Assembly (NCBI RefSeq): GCF_000149955.1
Contig: NC_030993.1
Coordinates: 1,884,603-1,948,602, forward strand
DNA from: Fusarium oxysporum f. sp. lycopersici 4287
Lineage: Eukaryota; Ascomycota; Sordariomycetes; Hypocreales; Nectriaceae
Reading direction: 5' to 3'
Length of the DNA stretch: 64,000 nucleotides
The notes under the pieces are model-generated. The model had not been told where the DNA came from, did no database searches, and was given only the letters and a program-made list of their open reading frames with translations. Below are positions 1 through 9,615 of this stretch, one piece after another; positions within the stretch are counted from its first letter, which is position 1; every line of letters starts with the position of its first letter. The translations under genes and the position numbers were made by a program.

Positions 1-264
1 ATGATGACTGTCGTTCGTTGACAACTATTCTAGTGTTTCTATTTCATTGTCTATCTGTCGTTTATTTCCAGATCAGCCTGTCTTTTTGTTTTGTCTCGGC
101 AAGTCTTGTCTCAATCGCTCGCTGGTGTCTTGTCTCGCCCTTTATTGTCTTGCTATGGGTTTGATTATTTGTTGGATGACGACGACTCCTACCGTACCCT
201 CTCACCACTCTTGAAATACCTGACCATTGCATTGCTGCGAAACCTCACCTCTTCCTCCGCCATT
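1..264 (+). promoter_or_regulatory. 5' flank of the carboxypeptidase gene
   Basis: Pyrimidine-rich sequence ahead of the ATG at 265, with repeated TTGTCT/TGTCTCG words. It is probably the 5' UTR and proximal promoter. The window edge cuts off anything further upstream. No specific regulator site is recognised. Confidence 0.4.
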
Positions 265-2352
265 ATGGTGGTTCATCACTTCTTTTATTCACCTCTTTAT
301 ATACGATTTTTTGTTGTTTCTACCTTGATCTCTCTATCCTTCTCACAATTCATCCCTAGCTCTGATGCTAAGGCGCGTAACCTCACAGTCGTCCGCTCAC
401 CAGCAAATCGGGATGTGACTGTCTCTTATAAAACTCCCGAAGGCGTCTGTTCTACAGCATTCGACTCTCAAAAGCAGTACACGGGTTGGGTGTCGATTCC
501 CGGGGATTATCCAACCAATCTCTTCTTTTGGTTTGTTGAGGCTCGTGAGCGAACTGACAGTCTCACTATCTGGCTCAATGGAGGACCAGGATCCAGCTCA
601 CTCTATGGTTTCTTCACCGGCAACGGGCCTTGTGAAGTTGTCGAAAAAGGATTAAATGAATATGAAACGCTTGTACGAGAATGGGGCTGGGATCGAGCCT
701 CTAACATGCTCTTCATCGATCAGGTAGGTAAACCTCGAGTATTATCGCCGACTTACAGGAGCTCACATGCACTTTTCTAGCCCAACCAAGTCGGCTTTTC
801 ATACGATACGCCTACCGACGGCACAATAAACTTTCTCAGTGAAAATGTTACTGAGCCTCCAGTGTCCTACCCGGAGCTTCCAGAATGGCTCGTTCGCAAT
901 GGCACTTTCAGTTCCAACAATGGAAATTTTACTGCCAATACTACTGAAACCGCTGCTATGGCCGTTTGGCATATGGTCCAGGGCTTCTTGACCACGTTCC
1001 CACAATACCAGCCTGCCTCGCGTTCTCGCAACAGCTCACTCGGCATTAACCTCTTTTCCGAAAGTTATGGTGGTCGCTACGGTCCTATCTTCGCGGAAAC
1101 CTTTGTACAGCAAAACGCTCGCCGAGAGAGTGGGGAGCTACCACGCAATTCAACCATTGATGTCCATCTCAGTTCTCTCGGCATCGTCAATGGTTGCGTT
1201 GATATGGAAACTCAAGTACCGTACTATCCAATATTTGCCAGTGACAACACATATGGCTATAAAGCTTTGTCTACTAGCGACGCCAAGTTCAACCTCGATA
1301 AGTTCTCTGCTGAAGGCGGCTGTCGCGACCTTCTTCAGAAATGCGCCACCGATGCATCAGTCAGCGATCCTGAGGGCGAAGGGGACGAGGAATCTATCAA
1401 TGAGATCTGCTTCGAGGCTGAAAGTAGCTGCAATGTCATTCAAAACGCCTACTCTAGTTCGGGTCGTGGGTACTACGATCTTGCTGCCCCCCTAGCCGAC
1501 CCTTTCCCACCCATGACATTCTTGGAATACCTCAACCAAGACAGTGTGCAACAAGCTATCGGTTCTCCTATCAACTTTACAATGACCAATAGAAATGTCA
1601 ACCTCGAGTTCCAATCCACGGGCGATCAGGCGCGTGGCGGCAATATCGCCCGTCTAGCTTCTCTCCTCAATTCAGGAGTACGGATTGCCCTGATATACGG
1701 AGATCGTGACTATATATGCAATTGGCTTGGTGGAGAAGCTGTTTCGCAAAGCCTGGCTAGCGAAGCAGGCGGTGAATACAGCATTCGCTTTCCTGACGCT
1801 GGATACGCACCCATCATCGTCAATGATTCGTACATTGGTGGTGTTGTTCGTCAGTTTGGCAACCTCTCCTTTAGTCGTGTTTACCAAGCAGGCCACGCCG
1901 TGCCTGCTTATCAGCCTGAGACTGCCTTCCAGGTTTTTGCTCGTATCATCCTGGGTACTTCGATTTCTACTGGCATGGACATTGATGCCGCCACGTATAA
2001 TACCACAGGTGATGCCAATGCGACGCATACTGAAGATCTTCCCAAACAATTGAATCCTACGTGCTACGTTCGGAACTTCCAAGGTAGTTGCGATTCGGGC
2101 GCCGAGGAACTAGTCAAAGATGACAAGGGGATTGTAGTCAATGGCATACTGTATACTTCGAAGGAAGATTGGCCGTTGCAAGCAGAGACGACGGAGACGC
2201 CAACAACATCAACTTCAGATCCCAGCTCAACGTCGGATATGACCGGGGTATATACAGCAACTGAAACACCTGATGCTGCAGCATGGAACCCACCCAATTC
2301 AGGGCTAGTGGTTGCCATTGCTGGCATATTGGTTTTGCAGGTTGTTGCATGA
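265..2352 (+). CDS. Secreted serine carboxypeptidase (S10 family), probably GPI-anchored
   Basis: Serine carboxypeptidase that would trim C-terminal residues from peptides in the secretory pathway or at the cell surface. Two exons, 265-723 and 781-2352, with a 57-base GT..AG intron, encode about 676 residues. The N-terminus has a hydrophobic signal segment (VVSTLISLSFSQF). The S10 hallmarks are in order: WLNGGPGSSS, GFSYDTP just after the intron, the nucleophile in SESYGGRYGP (about Ser248), the acid in GDRDYICNW (about Asp463) and the base in AGHAVPAY (about His525). After the catalytic domain comes a Thr/Ser-rich stretch and a hydrophobic C-terminal tail (SGLVVAIAGILVLQVVA), which looks like a GPI attachment signal. 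The many N-x-S/T sites fit a glycosylated exoprotein. The start at 265 is the first ATG before the signal segment; the open frame extends upstream without another ATG. Family assignment is secure; GPI anchoring is inferred. Confidence 0.93.
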
Positions 2353-2818
2353 GCTCCCCAAGTCTGAGGGAACACTGTATTGTTTGCTGTACTTGCGCAG
2401 CACGAGCAGAGAACATTGTTGTAGACAAATCATGGCGTTATCCCCCAAGGTTTTATGGGTAATGGTAATTGGCACCGGTTGGAAAAGCATCGCATTGTAT
2501 ATTTCTGATTCGGTTGGGGCTCGTTGAGCCAAATAGCGCAGGGGGTAATGAACCAGTTAAGATACCCCACGTTGCCGTAAATACTCACAGAGGAAAATAT
2601 AGCATATTCCGGAACGCCCTTTTGATTCATATTCAAGTCCTGTGATTCTCTCGGGCCATTCTGTTCTTCAATTTTTATTCACTTATATACTTATGTGCAG
2701 CATCCTGAAGACTGTTATCAATTGCTAGATTGGTTTCTATCGGGCCTAACACTGGTGGGGTATCATTTTATCGTCTCTTCGTAGTGAACAAACTCGCACG
2801 TTTGACCGAAAACCGCAG
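2353..2818. other. Convergent intergenic spacer
   Basis: 3' to 3' spacer between the carboxypeptidase (+) and the SUMO ligase gene (-). Short open frames here have no recognisable content. It presumably holds both 3' UTRs and polyadenylation signals. Confidence 0.5.
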
Positions 2819-4026
2819 TCATTCTCCTCTCTTCTCCCTCTTGAGCGGTCTTCCGGGGACGGCCTGTGAGCCTCTAACTCGAAGTTCGTCATCGCCGTCG
2901 CCGTCATCATCTTCATCCATCATTTCCTGCTGCTGCTGTGCCAGACGAACACGCTTGATACGGCGCGCCATGGCTTGGTCCTGGAAGAACTCGTGGTCAA
3001 ATCGCGCACGCGTGAATTTCTGTGCACCACGTTAGTCAATAGTACTTGGATGATGGAGAGTGAGCGGACCTGTGAGCATCCTGCTTGTGGACATTGAGAC
3101 TCTCCTCGCATGGGTAGATACTCGAGCAGAGCGGCCTTCTCGAATGTATGTTTGCAGTTTCGGTTGGTGTAAGGATCCTTCATGGGTTGTAATGTCAAAG
3201 GGCAGTTAATGCTCTTGACCTCGCGCTCAACGGCAATCTCATCGTCGTCGTCTCCGCCCCCGGCACCCGCTCCTGAGACGTCACCGGTCATTATAGGCTC
3301 GCCATCGGGAGTAAACCAGCGTGAGGCATCCGGCAGTGGAGGCCCCTCATCGCCAGCCATAGCATCGTGCCACAGCTTTTTGAAGCCAGCGTAGTCGTTA
3401 TTAAGAGCATAACGCTGGTGGACGGACATTTTAGTATATTCAGTGTCTTTCTTCTGGCGCAGTTCTTTGTAGACTTCGAGTAGGCTTGTTGCAGCCAGCG
3501 GCTCCTGCTCGTCGTCCTGTTCGCCTTGTTGGGTCTCCACTTGTCTTTGCTGAACGGCTTCTGTACTGGCCGTGTCATACAACTCGCTGAATATGACAAC
3601 TTCGTCTTCCAATTCGGCTCTGCGATCGACCATATCACGAATAGCCTGTTCTGATGCCGCTGTCAGTGTGTTAATGCGCTCCTCCAATTCAGGGAGATGA
3701 GCCTCAAGGCGTTGCTCGTCCTCAGATTTCTCTGTCCCCTTCTCCTCTCTTCGGGCTTTCAGACGGGCCAGCTCTTCACGCTGCACGCGCAATCGCTCGT
3801 GTATATCACTGACGCTAAAGCCAAGTAATCGGACAGATTCGTTGATTTGCTGTTGATATGCGGCCGTTGAGCGTGTGTTTGACAAGTCGTGCAGCTTGCG
3901 GCGAGCAGCGTCGGTGAGTGGGCATGCTGGTGGTTCATATTCAGGTAACTCTGTATATGAATTACCAGTGCGGTTGATACCTCTCCGAGACATGTCGAGA
4001 TCTTGATATGGCAGCTGTATAGTCAA
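2819..4026 (-). CDS. NSE2: Nse2/Mms21-type E3 SUMO-protein ligase (SP-RING)
   Basis: SUMO ligase subunit expected in the Smc5-Smc6 complex, which acts in the nucleus in DNA repair and recombination. Exon 1 (3070-4026) and exon 2 (2819-3019) are joined across a 50-base intron to give about 385 residues. The N-terminal two thirds is helical and charged with likely coiled coil (RVQREELARLKARREEK and similar), as expected for the Smc5-binding arm. The C-terminal SP-RING reads CPLTLQPMKDPY..NCKHTFEKAALLEYLP..CPQAGCSQ, close to the Nse2 pattern, including the CPQxGC motif. After the intron the protein continues through KFTRARFDHEFFQDQAMARRI to an acidic and basic tail. The intron donor is GTCCGC rather than GTAAGT, but its branch-like TTGACTAAC and CACAG acceptor are good and the frame is kept. 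A second ATG at 3993 could be the true start. Family identity is strong. Confidence 0.9.
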
Positions 4027-4611
4027 TTGGGGATTGTATTGATGTTTGAGCAGTCGGTGGAGTGTAGTCTCTGCTAGCGACGTGAAACGCGTTAATTGAA
4101 AGAGAGACGCGACATAGGTGAGTGGGCCTAACTAAAGTGTATCGCCTACCCTAGACCTTCGCTTTAGCCCCGTTTTGATATATCCGTTTTGAACGCCTGT
4201 GGTTCTCATTGGCAGGCGCCCAAACGGTGCTACTTCACTAACACGGATTGGAAAAGCATCTCGATGAGTTGGGTGGCACAAAGTCAAAGACGAAAATATG
4301 ACATATTTCGCAAACGAACCGAAAAGAGTAAGGGGCTCAAACCAAGCGCCTGTCGATCTGAAGAATGGCTGGAATCGACGTCAATCAGGGTCCCTCCCTC
4401 TGAAACCCGAAATTGCAGCGTCATTGATATTACCTTGACAAAATGAAGAGGATAATGAGAATCAACTATCGGGCATTTATGGCGAGTAAACCGTCAAAAG
4501 ACGCACAGCAGTCAAAAAGTATGAAATCACAACAACAGCAACCAATTGACAATGTCATGGCAATGCATCGACGTCAACTGCAGCTTCAGAGGAGAGAACG
4601 GGCTATCCCAG

Positions 4612-4655
4612 CAGCTCAGCTCAGCTCAGCCCAGCCCAGCCCGGCTCGGCTCACT
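4612..4655. repeat. Imperfect AGCTC/AGCCC tandem repeat
   Basis: A run of pentamers (AGCTC, AGCTC, AGCCC, AGCCC, followed by CGGCTCGGCTC) in the NSE2-VIVID intergenic region. It is a low-complexity repeat with no assigned role. Confidence 0.6.
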
Positions 4656-5473
4656 ACCCACTCAGCGTCACTGGTGACGATGGTTAAGGCCTAGACTCTA
4701 TGAGGGTCAGGCACGTTGTCATAGTCATGGACATGGACATGGACCTTCTCCAACATCTCGATGCACTTTCCGATGCCTGCGGTCGTTAGCGAAAACCGAC
4801 CAGTGAAATCCTTGTCTCAGGCGTTTGTCTTGAATCGGAGACAAAAGAAAATAGGGCGGGCGGGGAGACGGAAGCCTCCAATATGCTTGTGTTTGATCAC
4901 GGCAACCAAGACTTGGTTCCACGCATCGAAGTCTTAGCAAGCCATCGCGCCTCAACACCAAACAAACTCTTTCTCATCCTGGACCTGTGCATCGTGCATC
5001 GGCTACAGCATCGATCATGCAAGAGACGGTCGCTCGTGCAATGGACCAAGGCTCGTCAACAACGCATATGCATACGCATATGTGTTGCTTATTAGCGAGG
5101 AGGGTCCAGATCAGTCGAGTCTAGGCCGACAAATGTTGTTGTTGGCGCATCGTCGATGTTATTGGAAGTCATCGTGATGGCGGGTAGACAAAAGCAACAA
5201 CAAAAAACAAAAACAGCCCGGGAGCGATCAATATCTCTTGTATCTGATAATTGATTTGAAACGCCAAGAAGAAACAAACAAAAAATGACAATCTATAATA
5301 GATCCGAAAGATATTGTGAGGCACTGTATTGGCTTGATTTACAAAGAAAACTGCCGACAACAAGATACACTCATTGCACCGATCCAGAGGCCTAGTTCAA
5401 AGTACTCAGCGATCTCAGCAGTACGTACCTTTACGTTTCACCAATCTGACAGGCCGATTCTAGACTAAGTGGA

Positions 5474-5525
5474 GATCCTGGTCGATGAGTACCGATCTTG
5501 TGTCTGGAGACTGTTGCTGGCGATC
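5474..5525. promoter_or_regulatory. Candidate White Collar light-response element (GATC/CGAT cluster)
   Basis: Within about 50 bases there are GATC at 5474, TCGAT at 5482, CGATC at 5493 and CGATC at 5520. Paired GATC/CGAT half sites are known targets of the GATA-type White Collar complex, and VIVID is a classic White Collar target in Neurospora. The cluster lies about 0.9 kb upstream of the VIVID start. The sequence pattern is seen; its function is inferred. Confidence 0.35.
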
Positions 5526-6386
5526 TCTTCAACTGCTCGGGGACCATGAGAATCGAGCACTTTCAACCAATCGACTGAGACCCTACGAATTGGGTTTCTT
5601 TACCCCTACTCGTACCTATTACGCATACACCTTGTTATGGTATACAGACCCCTGCTTCAATGCTGTTCAACGACTGTTGGTTGTCTGTCGAAGCAAATAT
5701 GAGGCTGTATTGCAAGCCCCTAGGACGCAAGAAAAGGTGCAAATCATGCTCAAATACAACCACCCATCCAAGAAAACGCTCTCCTCATTCTCAGTGAAAT
5801 ACGCACGCTCTACTTGACTCCCAATAACAGCCGCAGCAGTTCAACACCATACACAACACAACACTACCATATCAAGACTATACCCACACCAGATCGTCGT
5901 CACCCACACCCCCAAAGCATCCGCCGTCTCTGTCAATTCGCCTTTCAGGGTCCATCACGATTTGCATTCGCATTTGGAAACCTTTGAAAGCTCCGCCCGC
6001 ACAGTTATTCCCTGACAAGTCTGACTGTCTTCTGGGGCCTCATCTGGGATAACTATCCAGCCGCATCCTGGACGCTCCACGAGTTCCTCCTCGCTTACCT
6101 GCCAGTTCATTCATCCCTCAAACTTGCAACCTATGCGCTTCCAGCTTTTCTAGCCGACTGATACCTGACGACTCCAACATCTTGCAACGCTGCTGACTGA
6201 CTCCGTCATACCTGACCGCGTATATTCTGGTGCTACCTCAGCTGAGGAAACAGGGGCCCGGGCCTATATATCACCTTGCTCATAACTCCTGTTATCCTCG
6301 ACATGACAGCTTCCATGCGTGCCATCTCTTCAACACTACCTCTAGGCTTTCCATCCTCACGCTCGCCCTCTCCTCACTGCTCAGCC

Positions 6387-7086
6387 ATGGCGTCCAAGAC
6401 AGCTCCAGCTATGAATCCCTGGGAGGTTAATGCTCTCAATGTAGGTTTTGAATGTGATCTTCTTTCAAAGTGGCACCCATTGACTTTCATAGTATGAGTT
6501 TCCTCAAGAGGGCTCCTTCAACGTTGATGGCACAGTAAACTCTGCAGGTACTTGGCGTCGAGTTCAAGACCCCGTCATTTACCCCGGGCTCTACGCTCCC
6601 AGTGGGATCGACATCATGTCCATCTTGGTGAGTCGACTTACACCGCACCACTCTGCCCACAGGCCACTAACAATAAAACAGTTCCGCGTCATGGGCCGAC
6701 AAAACCCTCAAGTTGTCCTTGGTCCAGTGGACTGTTCTGTCGCTCTTGTCGTGTGCGATATGGGTCAGGCCGATGCCCCCGTTATCTATGTTTCTGACTC
6801 ATTCTCCGAACTCACTGGATACACGGCTCGTGAGGTTCTCGGCCGAAATTGCCGCTTCCTCCAAGCACCACCAGGACATGAACGGTCTCTCGACAGGAAG
6901 GGTACGGACAAGGTCGCTTCACACCGCATGCGTCAGGCCGTCTGTGCTGGAAGGGAGATTCAGATCCCCGTCACCAACTACAAGAAATATGGCCAGCCCT
7001 TCAACAACCTCCTCACCATAATCCCCGTCCCCGTCGATGAAACTGGCCGTCGTTACTGCATCGGCTTTCTGAGCGAGATGGATTGA
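6387..7086 (+). CDS. vvd: VIVID-type LOV-domain blue-light photoreceptor
   Basis: Small flavin-binding LOV protein that damps White Collar signalling in photoadaptation and clock resetting. Exons 6387-6440, 6493-6627 and 6682-7086 (introns 52 and 54 bases, GTAGGT/TAG and GTGAGT/CAG) give about 197 residues; Neurospora VVD is 186. The N-terminal cap carries MNPWEVNALN, matching the MNPWEVEA motif of VVD, followed by a conserved LYAPSGIDIMSIL segment. The LOV core shows NPQVVLGPVDCSVALVVCD, the flavin-adduct motif GRNCRFLQ (reactive Cys near residue 120), the longer E-F insertion seen in VVD, and NNLLTIIPV near the end. Other in-frame ATGs exist upstream (6276, 6303, 6315); 6387 was chosen for its GCCATGGC context and VVD-like length. 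A gap begins 74 bases after the stop. Very confident. Confidence 0.95.
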
Positions 7087-7160
7087 GTAGTCAAGCCTAC
7101 CGCGATCTCGCAGTGTCTGATAACACTCCCGACGACGACTTGACAGCACAGATTGATAGT

Positions 7161-7556
7161 NNNNNNNNNNNNNNNNNNNNNNNNNNNNNNNNNNNNNNNN
7201 NNNNNNNNNNNNNNNNNNNNNNNNNNNNNNNNNNNNNNNNNNNNNNNNNNNNNNNNNNNNNNNNNNNNNNNNNNNNNNNNNNNNNNNNNNNNNNNNNNNN
7301 NNNNNNNNNNNNNNNNNNNNNNNNNNNNNNNNNNNNNNNNNNNNNNNNNNNNNNNNNNNNNNNNNNNNNNNNNNNNNNNNNNNNNNNNNNNNNNNNNNNN
7401 NNNNNNNNNNNNNNNNNNNNNNNNNNNNNNNNNNNNNNNNNNNNNNNNNNNNNNNNNNNNNNNNNNNNNNNNNNNNNNNNNNNNNNNNNNNNNNNNNNNN
7501 NNNNNNNNNNNNNNNNNNNNNNNNNNNNNNNNNNNNNNNNNNNNNNNNNNNNNNNN
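7161..7556. other. Assembly gap (396 N)
   Basis: Run of undetermined bases just downstream of VIVID. Any 3' UTR or feature inside cannot be assessed. Confidence 0.99.
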
Positions 7557-9615
7557 TAGCACTTCAAGGTGTTCAGGTCTTTTTTTTTTTTACTAGAACA
7601 AATGGCTAAGCGTTGTTATTCTGTTCCCGCTGCCTTGGTCTTTTCCTATCATAGTCTGATGATTTACGCTCCCATGGTAAGACTTTTGGATTTTTAGATT
7701 TTATTAGCTGGAAATCGAGCTCGGGCTTGCATAGTACAGCAACGTGGGTCGGGAAAAGACAGTTTCATTTGTTATACACGTCGCTGTCAGGCACGAGCAT
7801 ACCCTGTTGGGCGCAGGAGGAGTACATACATACATTTGATTTGATTTGGTTTGATTTGTTCGACATTGCGTCTTGTTAATGTGATGGGCCAAACAGGATG
7901 GTCACGAGGGCCTGAGTCAGAGTTGCGTGGAATCACGACGAAATACGCTACAAAACAGTATCTAGGGATGCTGTGGATGATCTGACAGCCGGTCAGATCA
8001 TGGAAATACATACAATAAACATTCTGAACCAACAGGATTTCTTGTTCAGCCGGCATTTGTCTGTGATTGTCCCGCATCAACCGACAACCCTTGTCTCGAT
8101 CTCCGGACCTCCCTGGCATGCCACGAGATCGAGCCAAGGGTTTGAAAGGTCAAATCAATACTGGACTCTCACTGTACACCCATTGATGCCCAAAAACTCA
8201 AAAAACAAGCCAAGGGACAGCAAAATGGGTCTCCGACGTTTCCTGTCACTGCCAAACTTGGTAAAGGCTCAATTAAAGTTTTGTGTCAGTACTTGGCGAT
8301 TGCTTCAACAGGTTATTAGGAGGGTCAGAGGCATCAGCTCAGAAGCGAACTTCATGATTTTACTAATAAATATATTCAACGCAAAAAGGAAATTCTTTCA
8401 GAGACTGACAGAGAGCCGTCGTGTAAGTGCGTTGACTATACACTGGCTGGACACTCATACAAATAACATATTTCCGATGCCGAAATCCATCGCATTTGTT
8501 TATTACTACTTGTAAATAAAGCACACATTCTGATAAGTCTCCACTGCAGGCTTCGTGGCAAAGTTTAAGGAAGACGTACCTGAAACACACGCCCTGTGCA
8601 TTCCATATGAAGTCGTCTGGGTTGGACCTTGGATGAGGGTGACGCTCCAATGAGTCGGACTCTAGAGGTCTGTCTACCGGCTACCAAAGGGTTGGACGGT
8701 GCTTAGCTGAGGGTCACATCTTCGGGGTCTTCTGATCTTTCAGAGAATCAAGTTAACTCAGTGTCTTTCTCTCATTCCTTGTTTGCCGCCACTTCGGGCG
8801 CGAATAAGGAAGACTAATTAGCTAAGAGTGATAGAATATATGAGACCTTGAACTGATAGTGCATTGATACTCATAGGGGCATGCCAGGCTTCTGAAAGCA
8901 AGGGATGACAGAAAGACGCCGAGTTGACTTGTGTTTCATTCCCTGGCGAGTGTTGGCCATATGCCTTGAAGGTCACCAGTACGAATCAAAAGAAACTTGT
9001 CACTTGTAGAGGTAGAGTATCAGTTATATACCACTCGAGACTTATCGTTGGCTTATGGCGGCCCCAGATCTTGAATTGGAGACTGATTGTGCGTTTCAGG
9101 CTCGGTAGGAATAGCACTTTTTGACTGCTCAGATAGTGAATATCCTTAGCCTAGAAAGCTTCTCATACCGGAAATTAGATGCTAGCTACCAAAACGTGAA
9201 CAGTATCGTATTTGCCGATGACCCAAAGGCTTCTGCCATACTCATCATGATTGGATGGGGATATGTGGTGTTTCATCTGAACTGTGCTTAATATTCTGCG
9301 TAGTACTTGTCCAACATGACGAAAGACAAACAAATCAAGAGCTTGACTTTTGCTCACAATGATTCTATGCAAAGTCCAAACCCAGGTATCCCTAATAAGC
9401 ACAACTTTTGCGTATTTGCCCAAACTCCAGCCGTATACAGAAATCAGAAACTCGGTCAAACACCTCATCCCTTGAGTTAAACTCCTCTGATTAAGAGGTT
9501 TCACAAATGCTAAAGTCCACCCTTTTATCCAGTCATTTCCAGACACCCTACGCTATGCTAACCTCCGTACCATGTGAAAGTTCTCTCATGTTTCTCATGT
9601 CAAATATCTAGGCAT
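7557..9615. other. Gene-free spacer between VIVID and the ataxin-10-like gene
   Basis: About 2 kb, moderately AT-rich. The longest open frame (7973-8515, +) begins within low-complexity sequence and its translation has no family signature or plausible intron-exon extension, so I treat it as chance. The 3' UTRs of both flanking genes probably lie here. Confidence 0.5.

Larger units (their letters stand above)
4027..6386. other. Intergenic region between NSE2 and VIVID, presumed divergent promoters
   Basis: About 2.4 kb with no credible gene; open frames are short with unstructured translations. It contains the 5' flanks of both neighbours, a short pentamer repeat near 4614-4655, a CATATG-rich palindromic stretch near 5063-5085 and a cluster of GATC/CGAT words near 5474-5525. 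The 5820-6380 part is C/T-rich, as in fungal 5' UTRs. Confidence 0.5.

Noticed and set aside
7053..7596. Frames running through the N gap near VIVID
   Set aside because: They exist only because unknown bases contain no stops.
7973..8515. 180-codon open frame on the plus strand
   Set aside because: The translation has no domain, no biased codon pattern and no spliceable extension; surrounding AT-rich sequence makes a frame of this length possible by chance.
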